Shown: in pieces, positions 27,886-36,588 of the stretch
Layout: every line of letters starts with the position of its first letter
How positions within the stretch are numbered: position 1 is the first letter of the stretch
Source: Clostridium beijerinckii HUN142
GTDB taxonomy: Bacteria; Bacillota; Clostridia; Clostridiales; Clostridiaceae
Assembly (NCBI RefSeq): GCF_000621745.1
Contig: NZ_JHXK01000008.1
Coordinates: forward strand, 124,001 to 188,000
Direction of reading: 5' to 3'
Length of the DNA stretch: 64,000 nt
Translations under genes and position numbers: made by a program
Notes under the pieces: model-generated
Database searches by the model: none
What the model saw: only the letters and a program-made list of their open reading frames with translations
Told to the model about the DNA's origin: nothing

Positions 27886-28287
27886 TTACGCTTGCACTGT
27901 TTGCTGCACATCTACGTTTACTGTTGCTGCTGCAAGCGATTGAAATTTGCTTAATTGATCTTTTAGACTTGCGTTTTCTGCTTGTAATTTAGTATTTGAT
28001 TCTTGCAATTCCTTCATAATTACGGAATTATCTAATACTGCTTCCTTCCCCACATTAACGCTTCCTGCAACTGCTTGCCTAAAATATATAACATCTTCCT
28101 TAGTTAGTTCTGGAAATTTAGCAAGCAATAATTTATCGAATTCTTCAGTTTTACTTCTAAATGTATCTTCAATTTTTTCTGTAATCCTAAAGTTCTCATC
28201 TACAATGCTCCATGCCTCTCTAGCTGCTGTCATGTATGTTTTATTTTTTAATATACTTATTACTAGTCCTAAAATTTGTTTTATCAT
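27886..28287 (-). CDS. Phage lysis-region protein, holin-like candidate
   Basis: A protein of 133 residues with the start at ATG 28287, because GGAGG is 8 bases before it (an upstream ATG at 28302 overlaps that site). A short hydrophobic N-terminus (IKQILGLVISIL) is followed by a helical, coiled-coil region rich in Q, E and K and a polar tail. It resembles LLH-type phage holins in size and outline. It lies between xhlA and the endolysin, which supports a lysis role; direct family evidence is weak. Confidence 0.65.
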   Translation of the reverse strand: MIKQILGLVISILKNKTYMTAAREAWSIVDENFRITEKIEDTFRSKTEEFDKLLLAKFPELTKEDVIYFRQAVAGSVNVGKEAVLDNSVIMKELQESNTKLQAENASLKDQLSKFQSLAAATVNVDVQQTVQA

Positions 28288-28302
28288 TTTACATACCTCC
28301 AA

Positions 28303-28539
28303 TTATTTATTAAATATTCCTGTTTGAACTGCATAAAAAAAGAAGCTTATTAAAGATCCTCCCATTGCAGTTATAAACCACTTCATCATGCTAGTTAAGT
28401 TTTTAAGATTTTCACATAGATTTTTAAGCTCTGTCTTTAGTTCTCTCCCATCCTGTTCAAGCTTATCAATCCTATCCCCATGATTATTAAGCCTTCTTTC
28501 GTGAGTTTCAATTTTGTCTTTTACTAATTCTTCATTCAT
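28303..28539 (-). CDS. xhlA: XhlA-type hemolysin/holin-like phage protein
   Basis: A 78-residue protein: an amphipathic coiled N-terminal part (HERRLNNHGDRIDKLEQDGRELKTELKNL) and a single C-terminal transmembrane segment (WFITAMGGSLISFFFYAV). This is the layout of XhlA of the PBSX lysis cassette. AGAGGTG sets the start at 28539 rather than 28569. It begins the three-gene lysis module. Confidence 0.85.
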   Translation of the reverse strand: MNEELVKDKIETHERRLNNHGDRIDKLEQDGRELKTELKNLCENLKNLTSMMKWFITAMGGSLISFFFYAVQTGIFNK

Positions 28540-28574
28540 ATTACACCTCTTTTTATTAGTTATTTTCATATAGC

Positions 28575-28606
28575 AAAAGACACCTACATTGTTGTAGATG
28601 TCTTTT
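28575..28606 (-). terminator. Terminator between cargo and lysis genes
   Basis: AAAAGACACCTACA / TGTAGATGTCTTTT, with T-runs on both strands (28575-28606). It separates the secreted-protein genes from the lysis module. Confidence 0.65.
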
Positions 28607-28743
28607 ACCCCACTTAATATTATAAATCATTCTAATATTAATTTTTTATAGTTATTATTTAGGATTTCTAAAATTTTAATATAAATACATTACTGGCCTT
28701 TTTGCTTAGTTATTACCGCCTAGTTTCCTAGGGCGTAGCAAAA

Positions 28744-28778
28744 ATACCGTAAATTCATTTTATTGAATAATACGATAT
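28744..28778. repeat. Hairpin repeat, ATACCG family, copy 1
   Basis: ATACCGTAAATTCATTTTATTGAATAATACGATAT resembles the perfect hairpin at 53805-53838 in order and sequence (about 80% identical by eye). This copy pairs less well, so it looks like a decayed terminator cassette. Confidence 0.45.
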
Positions 28779-28831
28779 TTAAATTTGTATTTTTCATATT
28801 TAATGTAAATCTAAGCCCATCAGTTCTTAAC

Positions 28832-28948
28832 TTATAGCCACCTGTCATTGTATTTGAAACCATATAGCTTCTTATGCTTATAAATACCACAATCCATACA
28901 TTTACTGCCAAACTTGTTTTTTACATTACTATTATTATTGCTGAGTTT
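28832..28948 (-). pseudogene. In-frame remnant after the stop of the cadherin-like gene
   Basis: After the TAG at 28949-28951 the same frame stays open for 38 codons. It encodes KLSNNNSNVKNKFGSK and later KYNDRWL. Asparagine/serine linkers followed by W/Y-rich choline-binding repeats are the usual continuation of such clostridial proteins, so this appears to be the worn end of a once longer gene. Confidence 0.5.
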
Positions 28949-29470
28949 CTAATTTCTGCTAAACTGATTAGCTTGTTGTACTACTTCAGCATTAGTATTT
29001 TTTACAATGATTGTATATGGATTATAATTAGACTTAGAATGGTATTGATCTTTATAATACTTCTCATCATATACTCTTACCTTTAGTATAGTTGTTGTTC
29101 CTTTTGAAAGACTAATATCACTACCTATATTATACGCTTTATCAGAATTTCCCACAAAGATTCTTACATTACTAGTATTTGCTCCTCTTATACCAGTAAT
29201 TTTAATATCATCTGCTGAAGTTTTTACAAAATATATATCTCCAACATATAAATTATCAGATAATTTATCATTATAATTACTATCTTCGTAAAGATCTAAA
29301 CTATCTGCATCTAAAGTTTCTAATTCCAAACTTTTTAATTTATCAGCATTTTCTGACGCAGCATATGCTTCTGTAGTAAATAAATTAGTATGCTTTGTTG
29401 CTGGCCTCATGGTAAAAAGCATTCCTACTGCAAATGCAAAGGTCATTGTTCGTTTAAGCTTTTTATTCAA
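28949..29470 (-). CDS. Secreted protein with cadherin-like beta-sandwich domain (3'-truncated)
   Basis: A 173-residue protein with a signal peptide (basic start, FAFAVGMLF core, cleavage near AYA). Residues 45-165 follow the cadherin-like beta-sandwich pattern found at the N-terminus of clostridial choline-binding proteins: SLELETLDADSLDLYEDSNY, YVGDIYFVKTSADDIKITGI and YTIIVKNTNAE. Related proteins continue into wall-binding repeats; here a TAG stops it and a remnant follows in frame. Start is TTG 29470 after GAGGAGACG. It is cargo between tail fibres and lysis genes, not a virion part by appearance. Confidence 0.7.
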   Translation of the reverse strand: MNKKLKRTMTFAFAVGMLFTMRPATKHTNLFTTEAYAASENADKLKSLELETLDADSLDLYEDSNYNDKLSDNLYVGDIYFVKTSADDIKITGIRGANTSNVRIFVGNSDKAYNIGSDISLSKGTTTILKVRVYDEKYYKDQYHSKSNYNPYTIIVKNTNAEVVQQANQFSRN

Positions 29471-29525
29471 AACTATCGTCTCCTCATTTTAATACAAAAA
29501 TTCATATATCTCTTTTATAATGTAA

Positions 29526-30419
29526 TTAATTTATTACAACATTGTCATTAGGGAAACTATAATTCCCTTGATCATTTTTTCTGCTAATACATTCTGTTAA
29601 TGTAATATCCGCTGTCTGCCATCTTCCATCAAATCCAATCTCGGTATTTCCTTCTGCTGTACAATTATTAAGTACATGACTTAATGGAGATACGCTTAGT
29701 TTACCATCATCAGTTCCTCTACCTCCAAGTTTAAATCCATCACCCTCACCTCTTATTCCGTTTGAAATCCCATTATTTATAGCCTTGCATCTTGTAAATG
29801 TTACAGCGCCACCTGCATTAGTTAAATCATATCCATCATTTGCATTTCCCTCTGCTGTGCAGTCTATTAACTTATTTAATACACTTGCATAGGAGATAAT
29901 TGCAAATCCATCAGCACTATTTCTTCTTATGTCTACATTGCCATAAGAAGAAACATTTGTTAAGGTATTATTAGCTGCTCCATTTGATAATTGTACTCCT
30001 GAATCTTGGTTATTATGCACCTTTAAGTTTGCAAGATTATTATTTGAACCTTCAATGTAGATTCCATTACCTACAGCATCATAGATCTCTAAATCTATAA
30101 TAGTAGAACCATCGGTTTTAATTGTAAATCCCTTCCCACAGCCTTCAGAAGTTTGAGAAAAATCTATTTTCCCATTACCTGACTTTCCTGTTATTGTTAC
30201 TCCTGCAGGTACATCTACTGAATTTGATTTTACAGTTCCAATAATATTAATAATATCTCCAGATTTAGCTGAAGCTAATGCATTTGATAAAGAAGTTCCT
30301 GAATTACTAACATCTATAGTGTTACTTGCATAAACGGGTAAATTGTTAAAAAATAAACTTCCCGATGCAGCCATTACTCCTAAAACTGCAATTAAGAATA
30401 ATTTCTTTATTTTTTTCAT
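29526..30419 (-). CDS. Secreted right-handed beta-helix protein (pectate lyase PL9-like)
   Basis: A 297-residue protein starting at ATG 30419 after AGGAGGCG. A signal peptide (KKLFLIAVLGVMAASGSLFF) is followed by beta-helix coils: IDVSNSGTSLSNALASAKSG, GNGIYIEGSNNNLANLKVH and repeated NxLxNxxxxGN patterns. The beginning resembles clostridial PL9 family pectate lyases and other polysaccharide-binding helices; catalytic lysine and calcium sites cannot be assigned by eye. A signal peptide is not expected of a tail spike, so it is probably lysogen-expressed cargo. Confidence 0.75.
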   Translation of the reverse strand: MKKIKKLFLIAVLGVMAASGSLFFNNLPVYASNTIDVSNSGTSLSNALASAKSGDIINIIGTVKSNSVDVPAGVTITGKSGNGKIDFSQTSEGCGKGFTIKTDGSTIIDLEIYDAVGNGIYIEGSNNNLANLKVHNNQDSGVQLSNGAANNTLTNVSSYGNVDIRRNSADGFAIISYASVLNKLIDCTAEGNANDGYDLTNAGGAVTFTRCKAINNGISNGIRGEGDGFKLGGRGTDDGKLSVSPLSHVLNNCTAEGNTEIGFDGRWQTADITLTECISRKNDQGNYSFPNDNVVIN

Positions 30420-30610
30420 AAAATCGCCTCCTAAAATGTTATATCGCTTAGTTATATTTAACTTAATTTTAATTTTTTCATACATTATACTTTATATCAA
30501 TATTATGGTAACATTTTTTTTTGTTATTTTAAATACTTTTTATTAGTTTCTACATCACATCCACAGTATTTAATAATTATGACAAAAATATTTTATTCCG
30601 CATATTTTTC

Positions 30611-30817
30611 CTATGATGCGGTACTCTCTGTATTCAACTTATTGTCTTCAGTTACTGGTGTTATCATTTCCACAAATTCTCCATATTGTTCTGCTGTGAT
30701 ATCTCCGCCTGCTAAAAATATCTTTATCCTAGCTGTAGTCTCATCTACCTTTAGTGTATTATTAGCTTTGTCCCTTGTTATTTTGCTTTTTAAAATTCTC
30801 ACTATTATTTCGTTCAT
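30611..30817 (-). CDS. Small phage tail-region protein
   Basis: A 68-residue protein starting 2 bases after the previous stop, with GGGGGAATG as ribosome binding site overlapping the upstream gene end. The segment GGDITAEQYGEFVEMI resembles the short ITxEQYxEI motif of XkdX-like proteins encoded next to tail fibres. Translational coupling with the upstream gene supports expression. Function unknown. Confidence 0.6.
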   Translation of the reverse strand: MNEIIVRILKSKITRDKANNTLKVDETTARIKIFLAGGDITAEQYGEFVEMITPVTEDNKLNTESTAS

Positions 30818-30819
30818 TT

Positions 30820-31254
30820 TTACATTCCCCCGTTTATAATTTTATTTTGTTCTGATTGTAGAATTAAATCTTCTACATCAGCTATTGTTGTTACATTGTT
30901 GCCCAAATATGTTGATATATCAGAAACCCTAGCATTTAAATCATCATTTCGCTGGGCTTGTTGCTGTATTGCATTCAATTCTTCTTGTGCATAATAGATT
31001 ACTTCGAGTTTCTTTGCAGTGACATTAACTTTATAAGATTTAGAATTATTTAATGTACTAGCCAAAGTTCCATATTCTAATTTTATAAAATCAATGTCAC
31101 TGATTTGTTTATCTTTAAGTTCATTGTAAATATTAACGTCCTGTTCTTTAGTTGTCTCCAACTCAGTACTTTCACATTCTGTTGTAATTACCAGAACTTC
31201 TCCTGTTACTATTTGATAATATACCTTCGAACATATTTGATTAAATTTAGTCAT
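30820..31254 (-). CDS. Phage tail-fibre-region protein, unknown
   Basis: A 144-residue protein with RBS AGGAGGG. The middle (DKQISDIDFIKLEYGTLASTL) and helical C-terminus (EELNAIQQQAQRNDDLNARVSDIS) suggest a trimeric or coiled accessory tail protein, or a fibre chaperone. Its place between fibre and XkdX-like genes supports a virion role. Confidence 0.55.
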   Translation of the reverse strand: MTKFNQICSKVYYQIVTGEVLVITTECESTELETTKEQDVNIYNELKDKQISDIDFIKLEYGTLASTLNNSKSYKVNVTAKKLEVIYYAQEELNAIQQQAQRNDDLNARVSDISTYLGNNVTTIADVEDLILQSEQNKIINGGM

Positions 31255-31264
31255 ATTTTCCCTC

Positions 31265-32347
31265 CTATCCTACAGCAAAATAAGTGCCTGATGTAACATT
31301 TTGAAGGTAATTAAACCCAGTTGATGTTATACCAAAAATATTTTGAGAGCCTATTGTCAACTTATCTCCAGCATATACAGTCCACATCCAACCATATTTA
31401 TCTGTGTACATATAACAGCCACCATCTGAAGTTTTAATAACTAAAGCCTTAGGCTGAAATCCTAAATTTACTGTTGCATAATTATTAGACCAGGCATTGC
31501 TAAAAGAACCGTCTGCAATATGTAATTGTTGCGTTGTCCCAGCTACCCCCAATATACTTTTTCCGCTGATAATATTACTCGCCACAAAATTTCCATCCCA
31601 GGTAGATAGCTCAGGCTTATAGCCATTTACCGCACTGGTAAAAGCTCCAATTGATGGAACCCTAAAAACCAATGTCCCATTACCATCTGTCCACGTATCA
31701 GGTGCGTGCTGTGATGCCCCTAAATCAGGTAGGTTTCCAGTTACTTTAATACCATTAACATAAGCAGTTGTACCAGACAATAACTGAGACGTTGTAGCTA
31801 ATGCATCAACTGTATCTACAACTGAAGATTTACCAGTAACTCCATCTACAGTAATGCCAGCTCTTATATTTCCTGGAACTAATAAAGATAAATCAAGACC
31901 TCCAGTTATACCAGTATCATTATCATTACTAAAGGTCGTATTCTTACGCACATCTTTCGCTAGTGCAGTTCCTTCCGCACTAGCTTTGATAAAAAAACAG
32001 TCACCAGTTGAGTTATACCAAACTGTATACGCCTTTCCTGATATTAAACTTGGTGATGTTGTCGTTCCTGGTTTATATAATTTTTTTCCACTTATAGTGG
32101 TTGCAGCTCCCCCATTGTTTGCACTTGATATAAAAGTTATTGGATATCCATTTACTAACGTTCCTTTGATTGCAAGTGTTATTGCTGTAGCTGAACCTCC
32201 TGCTGTTTGATACACCATATCTGACAAGTGCGTATCATGTTCTTTCATTACAGAATCAATTTTTGAAAAATTATCTATAAAATCTTGCCTTTTTACATTA
32301 TCAGTTCCTTCAGGCAATTTTAAGCCATAATTAGTTGATAATTGCAT
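31265..32347 (-). CDS. Phage tail fibre protein
   Basis: A 360-residue fibre. The N-terminus (STNYGLKLPEGTDNVKRQDFIDNFSKID) is the common adaptor of clostridial phage fibres. A glycine- and threonine-rich shaft follows, with VDGVTGKSSVVDT and VTGNLPDLGASQ repeat motifs, and the end (TSGTYFAVG) is compact. It should recognise the host surface at the baseplate. Confidence 0.85.
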   Translation of the reverse strand: MQLSTNYGLKLPEGTDNVKRQDFIDNFSKIDSVMKEHDTHLSDMVYQTAGGSATAITLAIKGTLVNGYPITFISSANNGGAATTISGKKLYKPGTTTSPSLISGKAYTVWYNSTGDCFFIKASAEGTALAKDVRKNTTFSNDNDTGITGGLDLSLLVPGNIRAGITVDGVTGKSSVVDTVDALATTSQLLSGTTAYVNGIKVTGNLPDLGASQHAPDTWTDGNGTLVFRVPSIGAFTSAVNGYKPELSTWDGNFVASNIISGKSILGVAGTTQQLHIADGSFSNAWSNNYATVNLGFQPKALVIKTSDGGCYMYTDKYGWMWTVYAGDKLTIGSQNIFGITSTGFNYLQNVTSGTYFAVG

Positions 32348-32360
32348 TTAATCCTCCTCC

Positions 32361-32966
32361 TTAATCGTATACTTCTATTTCATCCCACTTAATACTTTCA
32401 GCATTGTTATAAGATAGGCTTTTGTTATCTAAATAATCCCAAGATGTATAAGTATACTTAAATACATATCCTAAATGAGCTGGTTTAATATCCTCTAACA
32501 TATTGATGAAAGCTTGCATATTACGCGGAATTCCTTTAACTCCTATGAACTGCACTGTAAAAGAATAATTAGCATTATCTTCTAGTATATTTACTTCTCC
32601 ACCACTAAAGGCTTCAGCTGCATTTTTTAACATTACTTTCGTTGCTGTTCCCTGTCCACGTTTTTTAGCTTTTAAAACTTCTCTTCTTTGTTCATAGCTT
32701 TGATTCAGATTAGTTTCAATTCCATATTCATTTTCCCAATAGGTAAGCCCCCATGTTGCAGTATCTATCCAAAGTTGATTCTTTATATCATTAATTTTAT
32801 AATTTAATCTTCCAAGCTCCAGCGAATTAGAATGTTCTAATTCCTTCATAACTTTAGATGTAATATAATAATCAGGCATATATCGCATAAGATCAGGAGA
32901 TATTAGTTTTATTTCATCTATGTTATCTTCTTCATTAATTCCATATTGGGTTGTACCATAATTCAT
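32361..32966 (-). CDS. Phage tail protein, XkdU/YmfQ family
   Basis: A 201-residue protein of the YmfQ/DUF2313 family. YMPDYYITSKVMKELEHSNSLEL near the start and the C-terminal IKPAHLGYVFKYTYTSWDYLD are typical. It follows the baseplate J gene in PBSX-like phages; here a fibre gene lies between them. Confidence 0.85.
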   Translation of the reverse strand: MNYGTTQYGINEEDNIDEIKLISPDLMRYMPDYYITSKVMKELEHSNSLELGRLNYKINDIKNQLWIDTATWGLTYWENEYGIETNLNQSYEQRREVLKAKKRGQGTATKVMLKNAAEAFSGGEVNILEDNANYSFTVQFIGVKGIPRNMQAFINMLEDIKPAHLGYVFKYTYTSWDYLDNKSLSYNNAESIKWDEIEVYD

Positions 32967-32967
32967 G

Positions 32968-34719
32968 CTATACCCCCTCTAAATCATTCCACGACAATCC
33001 TTTTTTTAGATAAACCGAATCATGATTATGTGTGCTTGGACTTGCTCCAATATCAAATGGAGTTGGCTTCACTGAGTTAGAGTATAGTTCTATCCATGTT
33101 GACCACGAACTTCCACTTTTAGTTCGTATATAAACATGACCTACATTCACTGTCATTCCAAAACCTAATTGTGTTAAATAGCTTTCATCACCGCTACATA
33201 TAACCATAAAATTAAACCACCCACTCGAATAAGGTCCATTTACAGGATTTTGTACATCATACCATCCATTAGCTACTATATTATTCAAATCAGTACTTGT
33301 ATTTAGTCTTTGACCTTTTCCTCCTAATCCATATCCACTAGGTGCAAAATCACTGGAATGTTTTCCATCTAATTTATCTGCATTATCTATGATCCCATCG
33401 CTATTAGTATCATATATGCTTTTAAGCATATCACCATATCCAGCATTAGATATTTCGTCCTTAGTTGCAAATTTTGAATTTGCTTCTGATTCTGTATAAT
33501 ATCTATCATCATGAGTATGAGGCTTTGGAGCTTGACTATTTACACCATAACTATCAAGAGTGGCCACTCCACTAGCAGCTCCCATTTCACTTCTTTTTAC
33601 TTGAGGGTCGTTAGTTACATTCCCCAATCCAACATCAGTTTTAGTTGTGCCATGTGGATTAGTTCCACTGGGATGTATATAAACTGTTTTTTCAGCACCA
33701 TCTATCTTTATATTTCCGTTAGTTGTGCTTACTTCAACTTTGTTAGCATTACTACTAATCCCATCAATTTTGCCTTTATAGTTATTATCAAAATCATTTG
33801 TAGATAAACTCTTTCCAGTCATTTTATCTACCTTATTACTCACAGTATTCCATAAGGTTCTCTCATCACTTGTAATATGTTTAACACTATCACTAATATG
33901 AGTGTAAGCAGCATTCCAATATCCAATTAATGTGGCTGTTATTCCATCTATTACAGATTTATTTCCATGCTCATGCTTCTTATTATTTGTATCTGCTAAA
34001 TTTGCTTTTTCTGTATCTGTATAATCATTGGTGCTAAGTCCCTTTCCTGAAACTTTATCAACTTTACCAGCTAACATTGTAGTCATAGTCGTAGCAAAAT
34101 TAGGATCATTTCCAAGTGCATCTGCAATTTCTTTAAATGTATCTAAAACATTAGGCGCGTTATTTATTAATTCTGATATCTTTTGTAATACTTCATCCTT
34201 TGTATATCTATTAGATAATTCTGCATCTATAGAGCTTTCTTTGGTTTTAGCTCTATTTATCTCAAAATCCAGATTTGTTGTTAAAATAGACTCAGCGCTT
34301 TTTGCTCTTGATATTTCTGTATTTAAATTATCAGTCAGAACTTTTTCGGCCCCAGTAGCTCTATTAATTTCACTATTAAGATTTTCTTGAGTCTCAACGA
34401 CTGCATCCTGAAGTTTATTAACATCTTCTGCCTCAACTTGATCTCCTAATGTTTCATAGCTTATATAAATCGGGCTTACATTAGAGTAAATTTTAATTAT
34501 TGTTTTCCATGGAGTTAATGATGGAGTTGATGTAAAATATGCTTCAATCTTATTTCCTGTAAGTTTACTTCCTGTATAAACATTCAAAGTCTTTAGATTT
34601 ACATTATCATGTTGTAGCTCTGATTCATAAACGCCGTTTAATACTTTAACAACTTCTTCAATTACATATATATTATTTTCAAGTTTATTGAGCTTCTCAT
34701 GAAATTGAGTTACATTCAA
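32968..34719 (-). CDS. Long tail fibre with pyocin-knob domain
   Basis: A 583-residue protein inserted between baseplate J and XkdU. The N-terminal 120 residues probably attach to the baseplate. Three tandem helical repeats (EINRATGAEKVLTDNLN, EISRAKSAESILTTNLD, EINRAKTKESSIDAELS) follow, then shaft repeats (HGNKSVIDGITATLIGYWNAA, GLGNVTNDPQVKRSEMGAA) and a pyocin-knob segment LNTSTDLNNIVANGWYDV ending near SSWSTWIELYS. It is a receptor-binding fibre candidate. Confidence 0.85.
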   Translation of the reverse strand: MNVTQFHEKLNKLENNIYVIEEVVKVLNGVYESELQHDNVNLKTLNVYTGSKLTGNKIEAYFTSTPSLTPWKTIIKIYSNVSPIYISYETLGDQVEAEDVNKLQDAVVETQENLNSEINRATGAEKVLTDNLNTEISRAKSAESILTTNLDFEINRAKTKESSIDAELSNRYTKDEVLQKISELINNAPNVLDTFKEIADALGNDPNFATTMTTMLAGKVDKVSGKGLSTNDYTDTEKANLADTNNKKHEHGNKSVIDGITATLIGYWNAAYTHISDSVKHITSDERTLWNTVSNKVDKMTGKSLSTNDFDNNYKGKIDGISSNANKVEVSTTNGNIKIDGAEKTVYIHPSGTNPHGTTKTDVGLGNVTNDPQVKRSEMGAASGVATLDSYGVNSQAPKPHTHDDRYYTESEANSKFATKDEISNAGYGDMLKSIYDTNSDGIIDNADKLDGKHSSDFAPSGYGLGGKGQRLNTSTDLNNIVANGWYDVQNPVNGPYSSGWFNFMVICSGDESYLTQLGFGMTVNVGHVYIRTKSGSSWSTWIELYSNSVKPTPFDIGASPSTHNHDSVYLKKGLSWNDLEGV

Positions 34720-34720
34720 A

Positions 34721-35788
34721 TCACATCACCCCCAAATTTAAATTTCCCATTACTGCAATTTCTTCATCAGCTAAATTAATATTTGATGTTGCACCATTAA
34801 TTTTTAAATCAGAATAATCCATAACTCCTTCAGTGCTTAATAATATTTTTCCTATCTTTGCTATACTTATATATGAAGCATTGAATGAAATACTTTGTAA
34901 ATGCTCTAGTACCAATGTCTTAAAAGTTGTTTGTATTATTCCAAGATTAAATCCATTAGTTATACTCACATTTGCAGTTATATTTATTGCTTTTTCAATC
35001 GCTGAAACAACTGTTACAGTTGCCCCAATCGGTGCTTGTCCTTCACCCATTCCATCAACTGGATCGATATACTTTTTAACACTATCCACTAATGTTTTAT
35101 CAGCTCCAGTCTTATTAGCATTTATAATAACGACTCTTACAGTTCCGTTTCCTGCCCAAAGTGGTACAACTCTTGCATCTCCAACGCCTGTTACCTCTAA
35201 TGCCCAATTTCTATAATGATATTTATTTCCAGACGTTGCAGGAGTCTGAATTTTGGCATAATATCTTTTTCTTAACTCTTCATCTGTCTCTTCATTATAT
35301 CCATTAGAAATAGCTTCTTTATTAATTACTTTTTGTAGTCCTGAAAGTGTCTTTGGAAAATATTTAATGGCTCCAACTGGTATATTACCTACTTCACCGT
35401 ACTTTACACATTTTACTGAAACATCTATAATCCCACTTTCAGGTACAACCAATGTTTCTGTAAATTCAAAGCTAACACTATCGCTGGCTACGAGTTCACC
35501 TTTATTTATAGGGGAGCCGACTACTCCAATAATTGTAACTTTCCCAATAGATTGAGTTGTTAATTTACGTGTTAATCCAACATCTTTTACTACTTTATCA
35601 AGATCCTTTCCAGTCGCTGTTTCTGCAAATCTCTTATCTAATACGCCTTCAATTTCTGTATATGCATTTTCTAATTCAATAGCAACTGGTTTCTCAGCAT
35701 CATACATGAACTCGCCTTCGCTTTTGTTATATTCATCACTTATATTGCTAAGTAATCTAGCTTGTATAACAGCTCTGCTATCACTCAT
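34721..35788 (-). CDS. xkdT: Baseplate J/gp47 family protein (XkdT)
   Basis: A 355-residue baseplate wedge protein. SEGEFMYDAEKPVAIELENAY and TEIEGVLDKRFAETATGKDLDKVVKDVGL are family markers; the end IADEEIAVMGNL-like region is conserved. It is required for contractile tails. Confidence 0.93.
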   Translation of the reverse strand: MSDSRAVIQARLLSNISDEYNKSEGEFMYDAEKPVAIELENAYTEIEGVLDKRFAETATGKDLDKVVKDVGLTRKLTTQSIGKVTIIGVVGSPINKGELVASDSVSFEFTETLVVPESGIIDVSVKCVKYGEVGNIPVGAIKYFPKTLSGLQKVINKEAISNGYNEETDEELRKRYYAKIQTPATSGNKYHYRNWALEVTGVGDARVVPLWAGNGTVRVVIINANKTGADKTLVDSVKKYIDPVDGMGEGQAPIGATVTVVSAIEKAINITANVSITNGFNLGIIQTTFKTLVLEHLQSISFNASYISIAKIGKILLSTEGVMDYSDLKINGATSNINLADEEIAVMGNLNLGVM

Positions 35789-35789
35789 T

Positions 35790-36236
35790 TTACGTCACCA
35801 CACTTTCCGTGCTCGTACCATAAACACTTATAACATCAAAATTACAATTAAGTAACGTTTTATCTTTTTTAAATACAAAATTATTTACAGATTTTATATC
35901 AGAATTTCTTAGTAATGCTTCTGTAATTATTGTTTGAATCTGTGCTTGCTTATAAGGCAAAGGATATTCACTCATTATTAGATCTAGTAATGAATCAACG
36001 CCATATTTTTCAGAACCATTTGTATTATATATTTTGTATTTATTCTTATCAGTTCTTATAGTTTTTTGTATCCATTGCTTTAAAGCTTCATATTTGCTTA
36101 CTGTTTCGACTTTTCCATCTTTAACATTAAAATCTCCTAGCTCAAAATTGAAACTAGGAGATTTACCACCACTATTTATTATATTTTCATTGTTTAATTG
36201 AGTTATTGTAGTAACCGCCTCTTGATTTGGAAACAA
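35790..36236 (-). CDS. xkdS: DUF2634 baseplate protein (XkdS)
   Basis: A 148-residue protein of the DUF2634 family, part of the PBSX-type baseplate (gp25-like lysozyme-fold role). SKYEALKQWIQKTIRTDKNKYKIY is the typical core. Gene order XkdR-XkdS-XkdT is preserved. Confidence 0.9.
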   Translation of the reverse strand: MFPNQEAVTTITQLNNENIINSGGKSPSFNFELGDFNVKDGKVETVSKYEALKQWIQKTIRTDKNKYKIYNTNGSEKYGVDSLLDLIMSEYPLPYKQAQIQTIITEALLRNSDIKSVNNFVFKKDKTLLNCNFDVISVYGTSTESVVT

Positions 36237-36252
36237 ATGATATCACCTGCCT

Positions 36253-36588
36253 TTAAACTTTATCCACTGCCACATAAGCTTGACCGTTCGAAATAGGAAT
36301 ACATAAAACTTTATCATTTACACCTAAATCTCTATTAATAGAAAAACTTTTTTGCACCTGATCCTCTATAGTGATTTTTCCTTCTATACCTTTTAAGCTT
36401 TCACATATATATAGCTGCGCATTAATATCATCTTCTGTAAATATAGCAGCACCGCCAAATAAAGAAACTTTAATAGGATCTAAAGCAATTATTTTTCCAA
36501 TCCTCGCCTCATTAGGATCTCTATTGTCTCTTTCCCTTAATAATTTCATTAAGCCTGTATCATATCTATCCATTTTATCACCTACCAA
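36253..36588 (-). CDS. xkdR: DUF2577 phage protein (XkdR)
   Basis: A 111-residue DUF2577 member: ARIGKIIALDPIKVSLFGGAAIF and the beta-rich C-terminus ending VAVDKV. It overlaps the XkdQ gene by 7 bases. Confidence 0.9.
   Translation of the reverse strand: MVGDKMDRYDTGLMKLLRERDNRDPNEARIGKIIALDPIKVSLFGGAAIFTEDDINAQLYICESLKGIEGKITIEDQVQKSFSINRDLGVNDKVLCIPISNGQAYVAVDKV

Noticed and set aside
28720..28911. 63-codon minus-strand frame
   Set aside because: The true remnant lies in another frame (in line with the cadherin-like gene); this one has no ribosome binding site.
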